A stretch of DNA of 64,000 nucleotides, taken from positions 77,878 to 141,877 of the forward strand of contig CAZNRX010000002.1 in NCBI GenBank assembly GCA_964575455.1, written 5' to 3'. The position numbers were made by a program, and so were the translations under genes. This document shows positions 33,872-42,841 of the stretch, in pieces; the first letter of the stretch is position 1; the number at the start of each line of letters is the position of its first letter. The stretch comes from SKLM01 sp964575455. GTDB taxonomy: Bacteria; Chloroflexota; Anaerolineae; B4-G1. The notes under the pieces were generated by a model, which was given only the letters and a program-made list of their open reading frames with translations, had not been told where the DNA came from and did no database searches.

Positions 33872-35670
33872 TACTCATACCTCGCGAATATCCGTCGATA
33901 ATCCTCGCTCCGCCCCATCAGCTCCTCGTGGGTGCCTTGATCCACCAACCTCCCTTGCTGGAGGACCAAGATGCGGTCGGCCCAGCGGATCTGGCTGAGG
34001 CGATGGGTGATGATGAAGGTCGTGCGCGGGCGGTCCCTGTCCCCGCGGCTGATGCGGCGCATGGCCTGCTGTATCTCATCCTCCGTGGCGCTGTCGATGG
34101 CACTGGTGCTGTCGTCCAGGATGAGGATGCGCGGGTCCGTGAGGAAGGCCCGTGCGATGGCGATCCGCTGCCGCTGCCCGCCCGAGAGGGTCACACCACG
34201 CTCCCCGATCTCGGTCTGATAGCCCTCGGGGAAACCGGTGATGAAGTCGTGAGCCTGAGCGGCGCGAGCCGCTCGCTCGATAGCATCCTGATCCGCGTCG
34301 TTGCAGCCGAAGGCGACGTTCTCGGCCAGCGTGCGAGAGAAGAGGAAGACGTCTTGCTCAATGGTCGAGATCTGCGAGCGGAGTGACTGGATGTTCCAAT
34401 CGCGCACGTCCACGTCGTCGACCAACACGTGCCCCCTATCGGCGTCAAAGATGCGGTTGATGAGCTGGGTGAGTGTCGTCTTGCCGGAACCGGTCTGGCC
34501 CACGATGGCGATCGTCTCTCCCGGCTCGGTGGTGAAGCTGACGTCGGTCAGCACCGGCTTGCCGTTGTAGCCGAACGTGACATCGTCGAAGGTGATCTTG
34601 CCCACGATGGGCTTGCTCACACCGAGCTCGTTCTCGTCCAGCTCGGTCTCCGTGTTGATCAGCTCCAGGATGCGACGCGCGCCGGCGATGCCCAGCTGCA
34701 CCAGGTTGAAGGAGAAGATGGAGATGAAGGTGGGGAACTGAAGCGTCCCCAACAGCCCCATATAGGCCACCACCTGGCCCAGGCTGACGGTACCCTGCCG
34801 CCAGAGCAGCAGCGCGTGCAGGAAACCGCCGGCCCAGCAGAGACTGAAGACCAGCATGGGCCAGTAGCGGGCTTGGATCTGCCCCTGCTTGACGAAGGTG
34901 TCGCGGAACTGACGGGCATCGCGGGCGAACTTGAGCCACTCACGCCGCTCCTGGGTGTTCGCCTTGACCACCTCGATCCCGGCGACGGCCTCCGCCAGCC
35001 CGGCGTTCATCTCGCCGAACTGCTCTCGCTGGGCCAGGCTGACCGGTTTCAGGCGGCGGTTGTAGTCGGCCACGGTGAGCGCCCAGAGCACGACGAAGAT
35101 CAATGGAACCAGCAGTAGCCGCCATTCGAGCTGCCCGATCAGCGCGATAGGGACGACGATGGCCATGGCCGAGTCGATGATCAGCATCAAGCCGGGGCTG
35201 AACATCAGGTTGAGCTGGCGTACGTCATTGGTGGCGCGAGCCATGATATCGCCGATCCGCTGCCGACCGTGGAAGGTCTGGCTCTTGCCCAGCAGGTTGA
35301 CATACAGCTCGTCGCGCGCGTCCCGCTCGATACGCTGCGCCAGGAACTCGATGGCGAAGTTCCGCATCAGGCCGGTGACGCCCTGCCCGGCCGCCGCCGC
35401 TGCGACGGCGACGGCGATGGAGAGCAGCGCTGACGTCTGCCAGGTGGGCGCCATGATCAGATCGAAGGCCCGGCCGATCAGCACCTGGCGATAGCTGTAG
35501 GTCCAGTTGTTCAGGATAGCGGCCAGGATGGTCGCCAGCGGGAAGATAGGGTAGCGCATGGCGTGGGACACGATCCAGCGCACCGGTCCGGAGCGATTGT
35601 AGCGATATTCGGTTTCCAGAGAGAATTCGCTCTTGCGCAAGGGTTTCCTTACGTCAGCTCGCAGTCCCAC
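33871..35670 (-). CDS. ABC exporter half-transporter, degenerate-site subunit
   Basis: A 599-residue permease/ATPase with six TM helices. The nucleotide-binding domain has Walker A GQTGSGKTTL, the intact signature VTLSGGQRQR, and Walker B LILDDSTSAID, with Asp replacing the catalytic Glu. This is the expected partner of the downstream subunit. The start is GTG at 35670 with a TAGG-type upstream sequence; the true start could be slightly internal. The two genes form a two-gene operon transcribed away from the fucokinase region. Confidence 0.92.
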   Translation of the reverse strand: MGLRADVRKPLRKSEFSLETEYRYNRSGPVRWIVSHAMRYPIFPLATILAAILNNWTYSYRQVLIGRAFDLIMAPTWQTSALLSIAVAVAAAAAGQGVTGLMRNFAIEFLAQRIERDARDELYVNLLGKSQTFHGRQRIGDIMARATNDVRQLNLMFSPGLMLIIDSAMAIVVPIALIGQLEWRLLLVPLIFVVLWALTVADYNRRLKPVSLAQREQFGEMNAGLAEAVAGIEVVKANTQERREWLKFARDARQFRDTFVKQGQIQARYWPMLVFSLCWAGGFLHALLLWRQGTVSLGQVVAYMGLLGTLQFPTFISIFSFNLVQLGIAGARRILELINTETELDENELGVSKPIVGKITFDDVTFGYNGKPVLTDVSFTTEPGETIAIVGQTGSGKTTLTQLINRIFDADRGHVLVDDVDVRDWNIQSLRSQISTIEQDVFLFSRTLAENVAFGCNDADQDAIERAARAAQAHDFITGFPEGYQTEIGERGVTLSGGQRQRIAIARAFLTDPRILILDDSTSAIDSATEDEIQQAMRRISRGDRDRPRTTFIITHRLSQIRWADRILVLQQGRLVDQGTHEELMGRSEDYRRIFARYE

Positions 35671-35708
35671 CTACACGCCTGAATAGAGATGAGGGCTGCC
35701 CGCCCGAC

Positions 35709-36647
35709 CTACGCTTCGATGCGTCCGAAAGCGTCAAGCTTCGTGAGCGTCTCCAGCGTCAGATGGCCTCGCCACTCAAGCTTCGCCTGCTCCCACGTCT
35801 GGGGATAGGACTCCCCCCAGGTCCAGGTGGGCTCCCAGGTGCCCTCTGGGCTCTCGTGCTCGATCTCATAGTCGAGGTCGTGCTGGAGGTCGTCCCCGAG
35901 CACGTCGGCCACGACGGCGTCCGGGGACGGCGCGATCTTGAGCGGCTTCGGACAGTACCCGCCCCAGTCCTCCGGGTCGCGGCAGACGATGCGGCCGGTC
36001 AGATCCCGGAGGCGGGGGAGGAGCCGGTCCTTGAAGCGCTGCGGCAGCGCATCCGTCTCGGCCAGATCCAGAGCATAGCGCAGCGTGTCGCCGCCGCCGC
36101 CAAACGCCTCCTCCTCCAGCCTCTGGATGGTGGAGACGGTCTCCTCCGTCACGGTGTCGAGCCAGTCGTCCGGGACGATCTCTGCGTAATGATGGAGCAG
36201 CCCCACGAGCTGGGCGCGCGGGATGACGGCGAAATCGTCGAACGTCCGCGCCAGGCTGCCGTCCTCATCGTGCCACCAGGGCGCATGGGGGTGGTCGTTG
36301 GCGTCGTGCGGAACGGCGCGCCATATCCGCGTCTCCGAGTCGAACGTCCGGAGGAGGTACGCCACGGCTCCACTGACCATGGGATGGTCGGCCGGGCACG
36401 CCATCTCCTTCAGCATACCGAGGCCGATGCCCGTCGCCAGGGCTGATGAGCTGGGCGTGCGCACGTCTGGCTCGAGGGCGTGCCCGAATCCGCCGTCGAT
36501 GTTCTGGTAGGTCACCAGTTCTTTGGCGACGCGGTCAGCCGGCCCTCCCTCGAAGCGATGCTCGAAGAGCGCGCGATCCAGCGGCCGGGCCTCCGTCTTC
36601 AGAAAGCGACGTGCTTGGTAGAATTGCTCGGGACTCAGACGCTTCAT
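35709..36647 (-). CDS. conserved protein with terpene-cyclase-like alpha/alpha-toroid features
   Basis: A 312-residue protein starting at ATG 36647, which has GGAGG 5 bases upstream; the long in-frame extension upstream is not supported. It contains prenyltransferase/squalene-cyclase-like helical repeat text (ELVTYQNIDGGFGHALEPDV, SALATGIGLGMLKEMACPAD). The N-terminus is ARRFLKTEARPLDRALFEHR. No catalytic DxDD motif is seen, so enzymatic cyclisation is doubtful. A distant structural relative may be encoded at 40.6-41.4 kb. Confidence 0.75.
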   Translation of the reverse strand: MKRLSPEQFYQARRFLKTEARPLDRALFEHRFEGGPADRVAKELVTYQNIDGGFGHALEPDVRTPSSSALATGIGLGMLKEMACPADHPMVSGAVAYLLRTFDSETRIWRAVPHDANDHPHAPWWHDEDGSLARTFDDFAVIPRAQLVGLLHHYAEIVPDDWLDTVTEETVSTIQRLEEEAFGGGGDTLRYALDLAETDALPQRFKDRLLPRLRDLTGRIVCRDPEDWGGYCPKPLKIAPSPDAVVADVLGDDLQHDLDYEIEHESPEGTWEPTWTWGESYPQTWEQAKLEWRGHLTLETLTKLDAFGRIEA

Positions 36648-36756
36648 AGTCTTCCTCCGGAATCCGGCATGGTAGCAGAACCGGCATGTTACAGCGAATC
36701 GCTGATTTCGTCCAGCTGCGTAGCGAGATGCCAGTTTCTTGTCATTCTCGTCGCTG

Positions 36757-36855
36757 AGGTGACCGGCACTTGCCCAGAGGCCTTGAAAGACGGACACAGA
36801 CGCAGTTTGAGGCCAGCCTGGGCAGCGAGGCGAGGTTCTTAAGTGCCGGTCACCT
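36757..36855. mobile_element. 99-bp MITE-like element with AGGTGACCGGCACTT ends
   Basis: Perfect 15-bp terminal inverted repeats, AGGTGACCGGCACTT (36757-36771) and AAGTGCCGGTCACCT (36841-36855), enclose about 69 bases including CGCAGTTTGAGGCCAGCCTG. A second full copy is at 55803-55902 and a single end at 45323-45337. The 450-base gap 36648-37097 otherwise holds only the short SDR-like remnant at 36979. Confidence 0.8.
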
Positions 36856-36978
36856 TCGCCCATCACGTCGACCTCACGTTTGACAAGGAGGTTTTCGCGA
36901 GTACCATAACGATATTGGACGGAGGACTGTACCCCGTGGGAGCCAGATGCGACACACAGCGAAGCGAAGGAGGCGCGC

Positions 36979-37098
36979 ATGAGGGGCATCGCGCTGACCA
37001 CCAGGGGACGGCGCGGCATTGGCCCGGGCATGGTCACGAGCCTTGCCTCGGCGAATGGCGGCTTTGAGGATCTGCCGACGCTGGAGGAGATGACCTGA
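36979..37098 (+). pseudogene. 39-codon remnant of a short-chain dehydrogenase gene
   Basis: The frame reads MRGIALTTRGRRGIGPGMV and then SLASANGGFEDLPTLEEMT, and stops in a TGATG overlap with the fucokinase gene. The first half resembles the glycine-rich N-terminus of SDR reductases (VTGGxRGIGxG), but the rest of an SDR is missing. AAGGAGG precedes the ATG. It may persist as a translationally coupled leader peptide for the downstream gene. Confidence 0.45.
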
Positions 37099-40000
37099 TG
37101 ACGAAGGACGCGATAAGGACAGTTGAGGACGGCCGGATGGCTCTGCTCCAGCAGGCCAATCGCAATAGCTGGCAGAGATACCTCGCCTCTTTGGAGTCCG
37201 ATGCGCTAGGTGGCTGGGACGTGTGCGTGCTGACGGCCAGCAGCGAGCAACAGGCGGCCATGTACCGTCGCCAGTTAGCGTTGCGGCGAGAGGCGGGGCT
37301 CCTGCCATCGCGTACGCGTTTCCTGGTGGTGGCCGACCCACCTGGACGCCGCATTGGCTCCGGTGGGGCGACGCTGCGGTTGTTGAGCATGCTGAACGGC
37401 GCCACGGGCGGGATGAGCTCCGACGTGGACGCCGAGGCCCATCTTGGCACTCTCCCTCCGGACGTCCTGACGGCGAGGCGGGTTCTGGTCATCCACTCCG
37501 GGGGTGATTCCCGGCGGCTGCCCCATTGCTCCGTGACGGGCAAGCTCTTCGCCCGCATCCCCTGCGCCCTGCCTGACGGTCGGGCCTCCACCATCTTTGA
37601 CAGTTTCCTCATTACCCTGAGCGCGTTGGCGGACGAGATGCCGCCTGGCGTCTTGATCGCCTCTGGCGACGTCCTGCTCATCTTCGATCATCTGCAGCTT
37701 TCGTTCCAACGCCCGGGCGTCGTTGGAGTGGCGGCTGCCGCGCCGGTCGAGACGGGGACGCACCACGGCGTCTACGTGATCGACGAGGCCCGGCGTCTGA
37801 GGGCCTACCTGCACAAGCCCTCGCTTGAGCAACTGCACGCTTGGAATGCCTGGGCGCCCGATGGGACAGTTGCCATCGACACCGGGCTCGTGTGGCTCGA
37901 TACGCCCACGACGCTTCAGTTCCTCAGGCTGGCCCAAGCAGAGGAGATCGCTGCGTTGTATGATGACCGGCCTAGCTCGCCTCGAGCCGCTCGCCCCGCC
38001 GCCGGCCTGAATCTCTATGGCGACCTGCTGATGCCGTTGGCGGGGTCGACCACGCTGGACGACTACCTGGTCGATACCAGCGATGGTCCGGATACGCCAT
38101 CCGTGAGGGCGGCGCGCCGTGTGATCTGGGAGCGTCTGCGCCAGGTGCCCTTCACCGTGGAGCGGCTTCAGCCAGCCGTCTTCGTCCATTTTGGCACGAC
38201 GCAGGAGTATTGGGAGATGGTGGCAAATTCGCCCAACCTGGCGAGAACCTGCGACTGGTCCCGTCACACAGCCACGTGGATTTCACCTGCCATTTCGGGG
38301 GATGGCGACGGGCTTGTGCTGATCAACACCGTTGTGGAGGCCGACGTAGCTGTCTCCTCCGCACCAGGCCTGCTCGTGGATAGCCACCTATCGGGACCCG
38401 TGATCTTGCGCGGAGCCGCGCTGATCGCGAATCTGCGCACTGGGCAGCCGCTGACGTTGGAAGCCTGCACAACGCTACAACAGGTGCCAGTTGACGGAGG
38501 GATTGTCACCCGCGTCTATGGCCTGTACGATAACCCCAAACACCCTTGGGATGCCGAGGGCGCGACGTTCATGAACCGACCCTGGGGGGAGTGGCTCAGC
38601 CAAGCCGACGTCGAGCCCCAGGTACTGTGGCCTGACCTGCCCATCTGCGAGCATACGCTTTGGAATGCGCGCCTATACCCCGTGAACGCGGACCGCGAGG
38701 AGAGCCTGAAGCTCGCGCTGCCGCTGCAGGACCCTGCTGAAGCGTCTCCCGGGTGGTGGGCCGCGTGGGAGAGAAGCGAGCGGCTCTCCTTGGCGGAGAG
38801 TTTCGCGCGGGCTGACGGCGAGCGGGTGCTGGCAGACATAGTCGCCGTCGAGGATCTGGCGGCTGCGCACCGGTTTCACTCCGCTGTCGAGGCGGAGCAG
38901 CCGGCAGCTGAGGCGAGATCATTGCTCGGCAGCAGTCAGCAAGTGATCGCCCGGCGCACAGCTCAGGTGGCAGAGTGGCTTTCAGATGCTGATCCTGTCT
39001 TGCGACTGCGAGCATACTGGGCGTTGGGTGAGGCCACAGGGCACCCTTCGTGGGAGGATCAGGCGTTTGCCACTCTGGCGGCGATGATCGAGCAGGACGT
39101 CAGCGCCCGGCGCCAAACCACCTCCATTCCAGGAGATATCAAGCGCACGGTTCCCCTCGGTGAGCCCATCCGTGTGAAGGCCGCCGCCCGTATCGACTTC
39201 GGTGGCGGGTGGACCGACACGCCGCCCTACAGCATAGAGCGCGGCGGGACCGTGCTGAACGGGGCGATCACGCTGCATGACGACCATCCGATCATCGCCG
39301 AGGCGGAGCGGCTGTCCGAGCCCAGGCTTGTGCTGGAGAGCCGCGACATCGATGCCGTGATCGAGCCAGCAGACGTCGGTGACGTGCTGGCCTACGCCAG
39401 CCCGGCCGATCCCTTCGCCCTGCTGAAGGCGGCACTGGTCCTGCGCGGCATCGTGCCGGCCGATGGCAATCCCGAACGGCCATTGACAGAGGAGCTGCGG
39501 GCGGTGGGCGGCCTGCGGCTGAGCACCCAGACGACGATCCCCCGTGGATCTGGGCTGGGCACCTCGTCCATTCTGGCGGGGGCTGTGCTCACCTGCCTGG
39601 CTCGCTTGCAGGGCGTCGACCTCACGCAGGTGCGACTGTTTGACGAGGTGCTGTGCCTGGAGCAGATGCTCACCACTGGCGGCGGCTGGCAGGACCAGGT
39701 CGGTGGGTTGGTGGGGGGCATCAAGCTTATCACAACGGAGCCCGGGCTGCCGCAGCGAATCCGCGTGGAGCCAGTGGGTCTGTCCCCTGCTCTGCAGGCT
39801 GAGTTGACTGGCCGGTTGACGTTGGTATACACGGGCCAGCAGCGGCTGGCCAAGGACCTGCTGCGAGCGGTAATGGGCCGCTGGATGGCGCGGGATCCCG
39901 AAATGGTCTGGATTCAGCAGGAGATCGCCCGCCTAGCCGTGGCGATGCGCGATGCGTTGCTGGCCCGGGATCTGGGTCGGTTTGGGGCGTTGTTGAGCGA

Positions 40001-40283
40001 GCACTGGGCACTCAACAAGCGCATGGATCCGGGTTGCACCAATCCCTTCATCGACGACCTTTTCGAGTTGATGGCACCATACATCGATGGAGGAAAGCTG
40101 GCCGGGGCGGGTGGGGGTGGCTTCGCGATGGTGATTGCCCGCGACCGGGAGGCTGGCAGCGCCCTGTCGGCCAGGTTGGAGCGGGTCTACCACGGCACCT
40201 CGGTGGCCGTCTGGCCATGCGCAGTGCCCCAGAAGGGCATCGTCGTCGGCCCGGCACCGCACGACGATTCGGTAGCTGATTGA
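37098..40283 (+). CDS. fkp: bifunctional fucokinase / fucose-1-phosphate guanylyltransferase-like enzyme
   Basis: A 1061-residue fusion for sugar salvage: kinase plus nucleotidyltransferase, expected to turn L-fucose into GDP-fucose. The N-terminal part (about 80-480) is fucose pyrophosphorylase-like, with PPGRRIGSGGATLRLLSML, VIHSGGDSRRLPHCSVTGKL and VLIASGDVLLIFD. The C-terminal part (about 685-1050) is a GHMP kinase with RIDFGGGWTDTPPYSIERGG, the ATP loop PRGSGLGTSSI (815-825), and AGAGGGGFAMVIARD. The order and size fit Fkp of Bacteroides, though the sugar could be another deoxy- or heptose sugar. Flanking SDR and MFS remnants suggest a sugar-use island that has lost other parts. Confidence 0.85.
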   Translation: MTKDAIRTVEDGRMALLQQANRNSWQRYLASLESDALGGWDVCVLTASSEQQAAMYRRQLALRREAGLLPSRTRFLVVADPPGRRIGSGGATLRLLSMLNGATGGMSSDVDAEAHLGTLPPDVLTARRVLVIHSGGDSRRLPHCSVTGKLFARIPCALPDGRASTIFDSFLITLSALADEMPPGVLIASGDVLLIFDHLQLSFQRPGVVGVAAAAPVETGTHHGVYVIDEARRLRAYLHKPSLEQLHAWNAWAPDGTVAIDTGLVWLDTPTTLQFLRLAQAEEIAALYDDRPSSPRAARPAAGLNLYGDLLMPLAGSTTLDDYLVDTSDGPDTPSVRAARRVIWERLRQVPFTVERLQPAVFVHFGTTQEYWEMVANSPNLARTCDWSRHTATWISPAISGDGDGLVLINTVVEADVAVSSAPGLLVDSHLSGPVILRGAALIANLRTGQPLTLEACTTLQQVPVDGGIVTRVYGLYDNPKHPWDAEGATFMNRPWGEWLSQADVEPQVLWPDLPICEHTLWNARLYPVNADREESLKLALPLQDPAEASPGWWAAWERSERLSLAESFARADGERVLADIVAVEDLAAAHRFHSAVEAEQPAAEARSLLGSSQQVIARRTAQVAEWLSDADPVLRLRAYWALGEATGHPSWEDQAFATLAAMIEQDVSARRQTTSIPGDIKRTVPLGEPIRVKAAARIDFGGGWTDTPPYSIERGGTVLNGAITLHDDHPIIAEAERLSEPRLVLESRDIDAVIEPADVGDVLAYASPADPFALLKAALVLRGIVPADGNPERPLTEELRAVGGLRLSTQTTIPRGSGLGTSSILAGAVLTCLARLQGVDLTQVRLFDEVLCLEQMLTTGGGWQDQVGGLVGGIKLITTEPGLPQRIRVEPVGLSPALQAELTGRLTLVYTGQQRLAKDLLRAVMGRWMARDPEMVWIQQEIARLAVAMRDALLARDLGRFGALLSEHWALNKRMDPGCTNPFIDDLFELMAPYIDGGKLAGAGGGGFAMVIARDREAGSALSARLERVYHGTSVAVWPCAVPQKGIVVGPAPHDDSVAD

Positions 40284-40546
40284 TCCGGGCAACCGACGGG
40301 ATGCCGACAGCTGCCGATGAGAATGCCCCACCAGGCATGGGGGCGACCGCGCAAGGGCTTTTCAGCGCTGCGATGTCTGGATTTGGCATGGCTGTGGGAG
40401 GGTTTGTCGGTGGCCCACTGCTAGAGAGCATAGGAGGGCGCGGTCTCTACTCTGTCCTTGGAGCAGGAGTGCTCATTATCACGGCTGTTGTTGCGCTGAT
40501 TGAAGGGCGCCTGCCTGCAGAGCGGAGGGTATCCCTCCATAGGTGA
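40280..40546 (+). pseudogene. C-terminal fragment of an MFS sugar transporter
   Basis: Up to 88 residues, ENAPPGMGATAQGLFSAAMS and GMAVGGFVGGPLLESIGGRG, then one more TM helix. This matches the last two to three helices of an MFS_1-like permease, and the preceding ten or so helices are absent. It abuts the fucokinase gene directly, so the transporter was probably lost by deletion. Confidence 0.6.
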
Positions 40547-40554
40547 TGCCGATT

Positions 40555-41382
40555 CTACCAACCATAGACGGCAAATCCAGCGCAGGGAGGATAAAGTCCT
40601 AGGCGCTCGCCCTCCTCAATGCGCTGCTGTATCAGCAGCACCAGGAGGGTGATCCAGGGCGAGGGGGTCTTCTTGTCGGCGAAGGACCAGCCCTTCCAGG
40701 CGCGGTACATCGAGGCGGCGGTATAGCGGCCCTCCTCGTCGGCCTGCTCGGTGATCGTGTCCACCATGTCCCGGAAGCGCGGATCGCCGTGCACGGAGGG
40801 GAAACGGCTCAGCACGTCCACGACGTGCAGGATGTCGTACCAGACGAAGGGATACTTGAGCCGGCGATAGAACGTGCCGATGCCGAACAGGAAGAGCTTC
40901 CGTTCGCACTGCGGTCCCCAATGCCAGAGCAGCGTCGGCGCATCGCACGCCATCCAGGTCCATCGCTCCCCGTCGATGCCGCCGAAGCGTTTGTAGAGAC
41001 GCAGCCTTGTCTGGAACGGCCCCTCATGCGACTGGTGAGCCATCACGGCATTGATGACGGGGCGCATGCCGGGGTCACTTGCGCGCAGGCCGAAGTCGGC
41101 CAGCGTGCTCAAGGCGTAGATGGGGTGCTTGGCGTCGTTGTGACGCTTGAGGGCGAAGCCAGGCCACGTAGCGGCATCGTCAATCAGTCCCCTCACCTGG
41201 AGGTGATCCAACATCTCTGAGCGAGCAGCTTGCACCTCGGCGTCGTCCTCAGGCCGGCCCAGCAGATCCACCAGCATGCGGTAGCTTGTCCATGGTTCGT
41301 CGGATGCCAGCAACCACTCAATTGTATCAGCTATCAGATTTCCCTCCGAACAAGTCATACGTTGTGTGTCTCCTGGATCCAT
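40555..41382 (-). CDS. conserved protein of unknown function, toroid-like
   Basis: About 275 residues (267 if the ATG at 41358, with AGGAG 11 bases upstream, is the start). Readable stretches are TIEWLLASDEPWTSYRMLVD, WPGFALKRHNDAKHPIYALS and FVWYDILHVVDVLSRFPSVH. It looks all-helical, of the type found in prenyltransferase-like toroid proteins with no catalytic residues. It is possibly co-transcribed with the upstream radical SAM gene. Function unknown. Confidence 0.7.
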   Translation of the reverse strand: MDPGDTQRMTCSEGNLIADTIEWLLASDEPWTSYRMLVDLLGRPEDDAEVQAARSEMLDHLQVRGLIDDAATWPGFALKRHNDAKHPIYALSTLADFGLRASDPGMRPVINAVMAHQSHEGPFQTRLRLYKRFGGIDGERWTWMACDAPTLLWHWGPQCERKLFLFGIGTFYRRLKYPFVWYDILHVVDVLSRFPSVHGDPRFRDMVDTITEQADEEGRYTAASMYRAWKGWSFADKKTPSPWITLLVLLIQQRIEEGERLGLYPPCAGFAVYGW

Positions 41383-41397
41383 CCGTTGTCCTGGCTT

Positions 41398-42192
41398 CTA
41401 TGAAAAGAAGCTCATCTGTTTGCCGGTCACGCCTTTGTATGGTTCCATGCTGCTCGCAATGCCATACTGCTCGCACAGCCGGTCGAACAGCTCCGTCAGT
41501 CGCTTTGCGTGCGGTGATGCACAGGTATATCGGTCTCCAAATGCCCGTTCGTACCTCTCCCTCAGGCCTGGGAACAGCGCGTCCAGCTTGCGATAGTAGT
41601 ACGATCTCTGCCGATCGCGCAGGCTCATGCCGAACCATGGGAGGATGTACGAGGCCCCGTGCGCGTAGGCCTGCTCCACGATGCGGCGCACGTTATCCTC
41701 GGTGTCCTCGATGAAGGGCAGGATGGGCATCATGGTGACGTCTGTGTGAATGCCGCGGTCGGCCAGAGCCTTCATGGCGCGAAAACGTTCCGAGACAAGC
41801 GATGCGCCTGGCTCCAGCCTCCTGCCCAGCTCGTCGTCGGCGGTGGTGACGGTGAAGCTGACCGCTGCGTAGACCTGGTTGATGCGGCAGAGGGTGTCGA
41901 GGTCCCTCAGCACGAGGTCGCTCTTGGTCATCACGTGGACGGGAAAACGGAATTGGGCGATGACGTCGAGCGCCCGCCCGGTTAGGTTGACCTCCGCCTC
42001 CAAGGGCATGTAGGGATCGTTCATCGAGCCCGTGCCGATGGTGCCCTTGACCCGCTTGCTGGCCAGCTCCTTTCGCAGCAGCTCGATGGCGTTCGCCTTG
42101 ACCAGGATCTCGCCATCGAAGTCCTCGATCTGGTAGCATGCGCTTCGAGAGTCGCAGTAGATACAGCAGTAGGCGATGATTCTATCCATCAA
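41398..42192 (-). CDS. SplB-like radical SAM protein with altered cluster motif
   Basis: A 264-residue protein matching the body of SPL-family radical SAM enzymes: CIYCDSRSACYQIEDFDGE, GTIGTGSMNDPYMPLEAEVN, RFPVHVMTKSDLVLRDLD, VSFTVTTADDELGRRLEPGA. In relatives the motif is C-x3-C-x2-C after a longer N-terminus. Here the second and third Cys are C10 and C13, the position of the first is I6, and an extra C9 is present. The usual N-terminal ~20 residues are missing and the upstream sequence does not encode them. It may be truncated and inactive, or use C9. DNA repair is not implied. Confidence 0.75.
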   Translation of the reverse strand: MMDRIIAYCCIYCDSRSACYQIEDFDGEILVKANAIELLRKELASKRVKGTIGTGSMNDPYMPLEAEVNLTGRALDVIAQFRFPVHVMTKSDLVLRDLDTLCRINQVYAAVSFTVTTADDELGRRLEPGASLVSERFRAMKALADRGIHTDVTMMPILPFIEDTEDNVRRIVEQAYAHGASYILPWFGMSLRDRQRSYYYRKLDALFPGLRERYERAFGDRYTCASPHAKRLTELFDRLCEQYGIASSMEPYKGVTGKQMSFFS

Positions 42193-42249
42193 GGCTCTCC
42201 CTTGCTCTTTAAGCGCTACGCCGCCCGGATTTGGTGACCTTCCCGAAAG

Positions 42250-42654
42250 CTAGAAAGTATCGTGCCTGGAAGCTTTCGGGTAGGTTCTTGATTGCGCGAT
42301 CCGCTTGAGGCGCTCGACGGCCTCCTTGTGGCGGGGCGACTCGTCGGCAAACGCCTCGATCTTCTCGCAGACGAAGTCACTGCACTGAGCGCAGTGCTTC
42401 AGTCCCTTCTCGTCGACGCAGCAGATCAGCAGTGGGCACTCGGGCGACCAGTGGAGCGAGCGGTCCTCTCGGCATCCCTTGCAGGTCATCTCGCGCTCTA
42501 TGATCTCCGCGACCCCCTCATCCTCCTCCAACCACGCCATCTCGTGGAACCAGGCCAAGACGCGCTGAGTGGCGTCTGGATCCGAGGGTACCAGGCGGAT
42601 GTCGCAGCTTCCGCAGTCGAGGCCGCAGACGGCCATCATCTGTATCTCGTTCAT
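42250..42654 (-). CDS. DUF3795 cysteine-rich protein
   Basis: A 134-residue protein starting at ATG 42654 behind GGAGGT. It has the DUF3795 pattern CGLDCGSCDIRLVPSD, CKGCREDRSLHWSPECPL, CCVDEKGLKHCAQCSDFVCE, about a dozen Cys in metal-binding spacing, and a C-terminal helix. It is likely to bind zinc or iron-sulfur; the biochemical role of the family is unknown. The neighbours upstream and downstream are a transglutaminase-like and a radical SAM protein. Confidence 0.85.
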   Translation of the reverse strand: MNEIQMMAVCGLDCGSCDIRLVPSDPDATQRVLAWFHEMAWLEEDEGVAEIIEREMTCKGCREDRSLHWSPECPLLICCVDEKGLKHCAQCSDFVCEKIEAFADESPRHKEAVERLKRIAQSRTYPKASRHDTF

Positions 42655-42841
42655 CTTTACCTCCTCACTGGTTGCGATCTGGCGCACTGTGTGATCCCCC
42701 CTCACGCAATGGAGCTGTAGAGCCAGACACCTGGAAGCGGACCAGGTCCTGGGCGGCTGGCTCTTCGAGCTTGGCGCTCCGAGTCGCACTACGAACGGAA
42801 GTCGCCGGCCGATCACGGTGAATGCTGAGGCGTTCTGTCCA

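Noticed and set aside
36648..37037. Extension of the toroid-like gene upstream to 37037
   Set aside because: The extension crosses the MITE and lacks family text, while the ATG at 36647 has a clear GGAGG.
36979..37098. Attenuator-type leader peptide for the fucokinase gene
   Set aside because: The peptide resembles an SDR N-terminus and has no run of regulatory codons, and no hairpin or terminator follows; a remnant gene explains it better.
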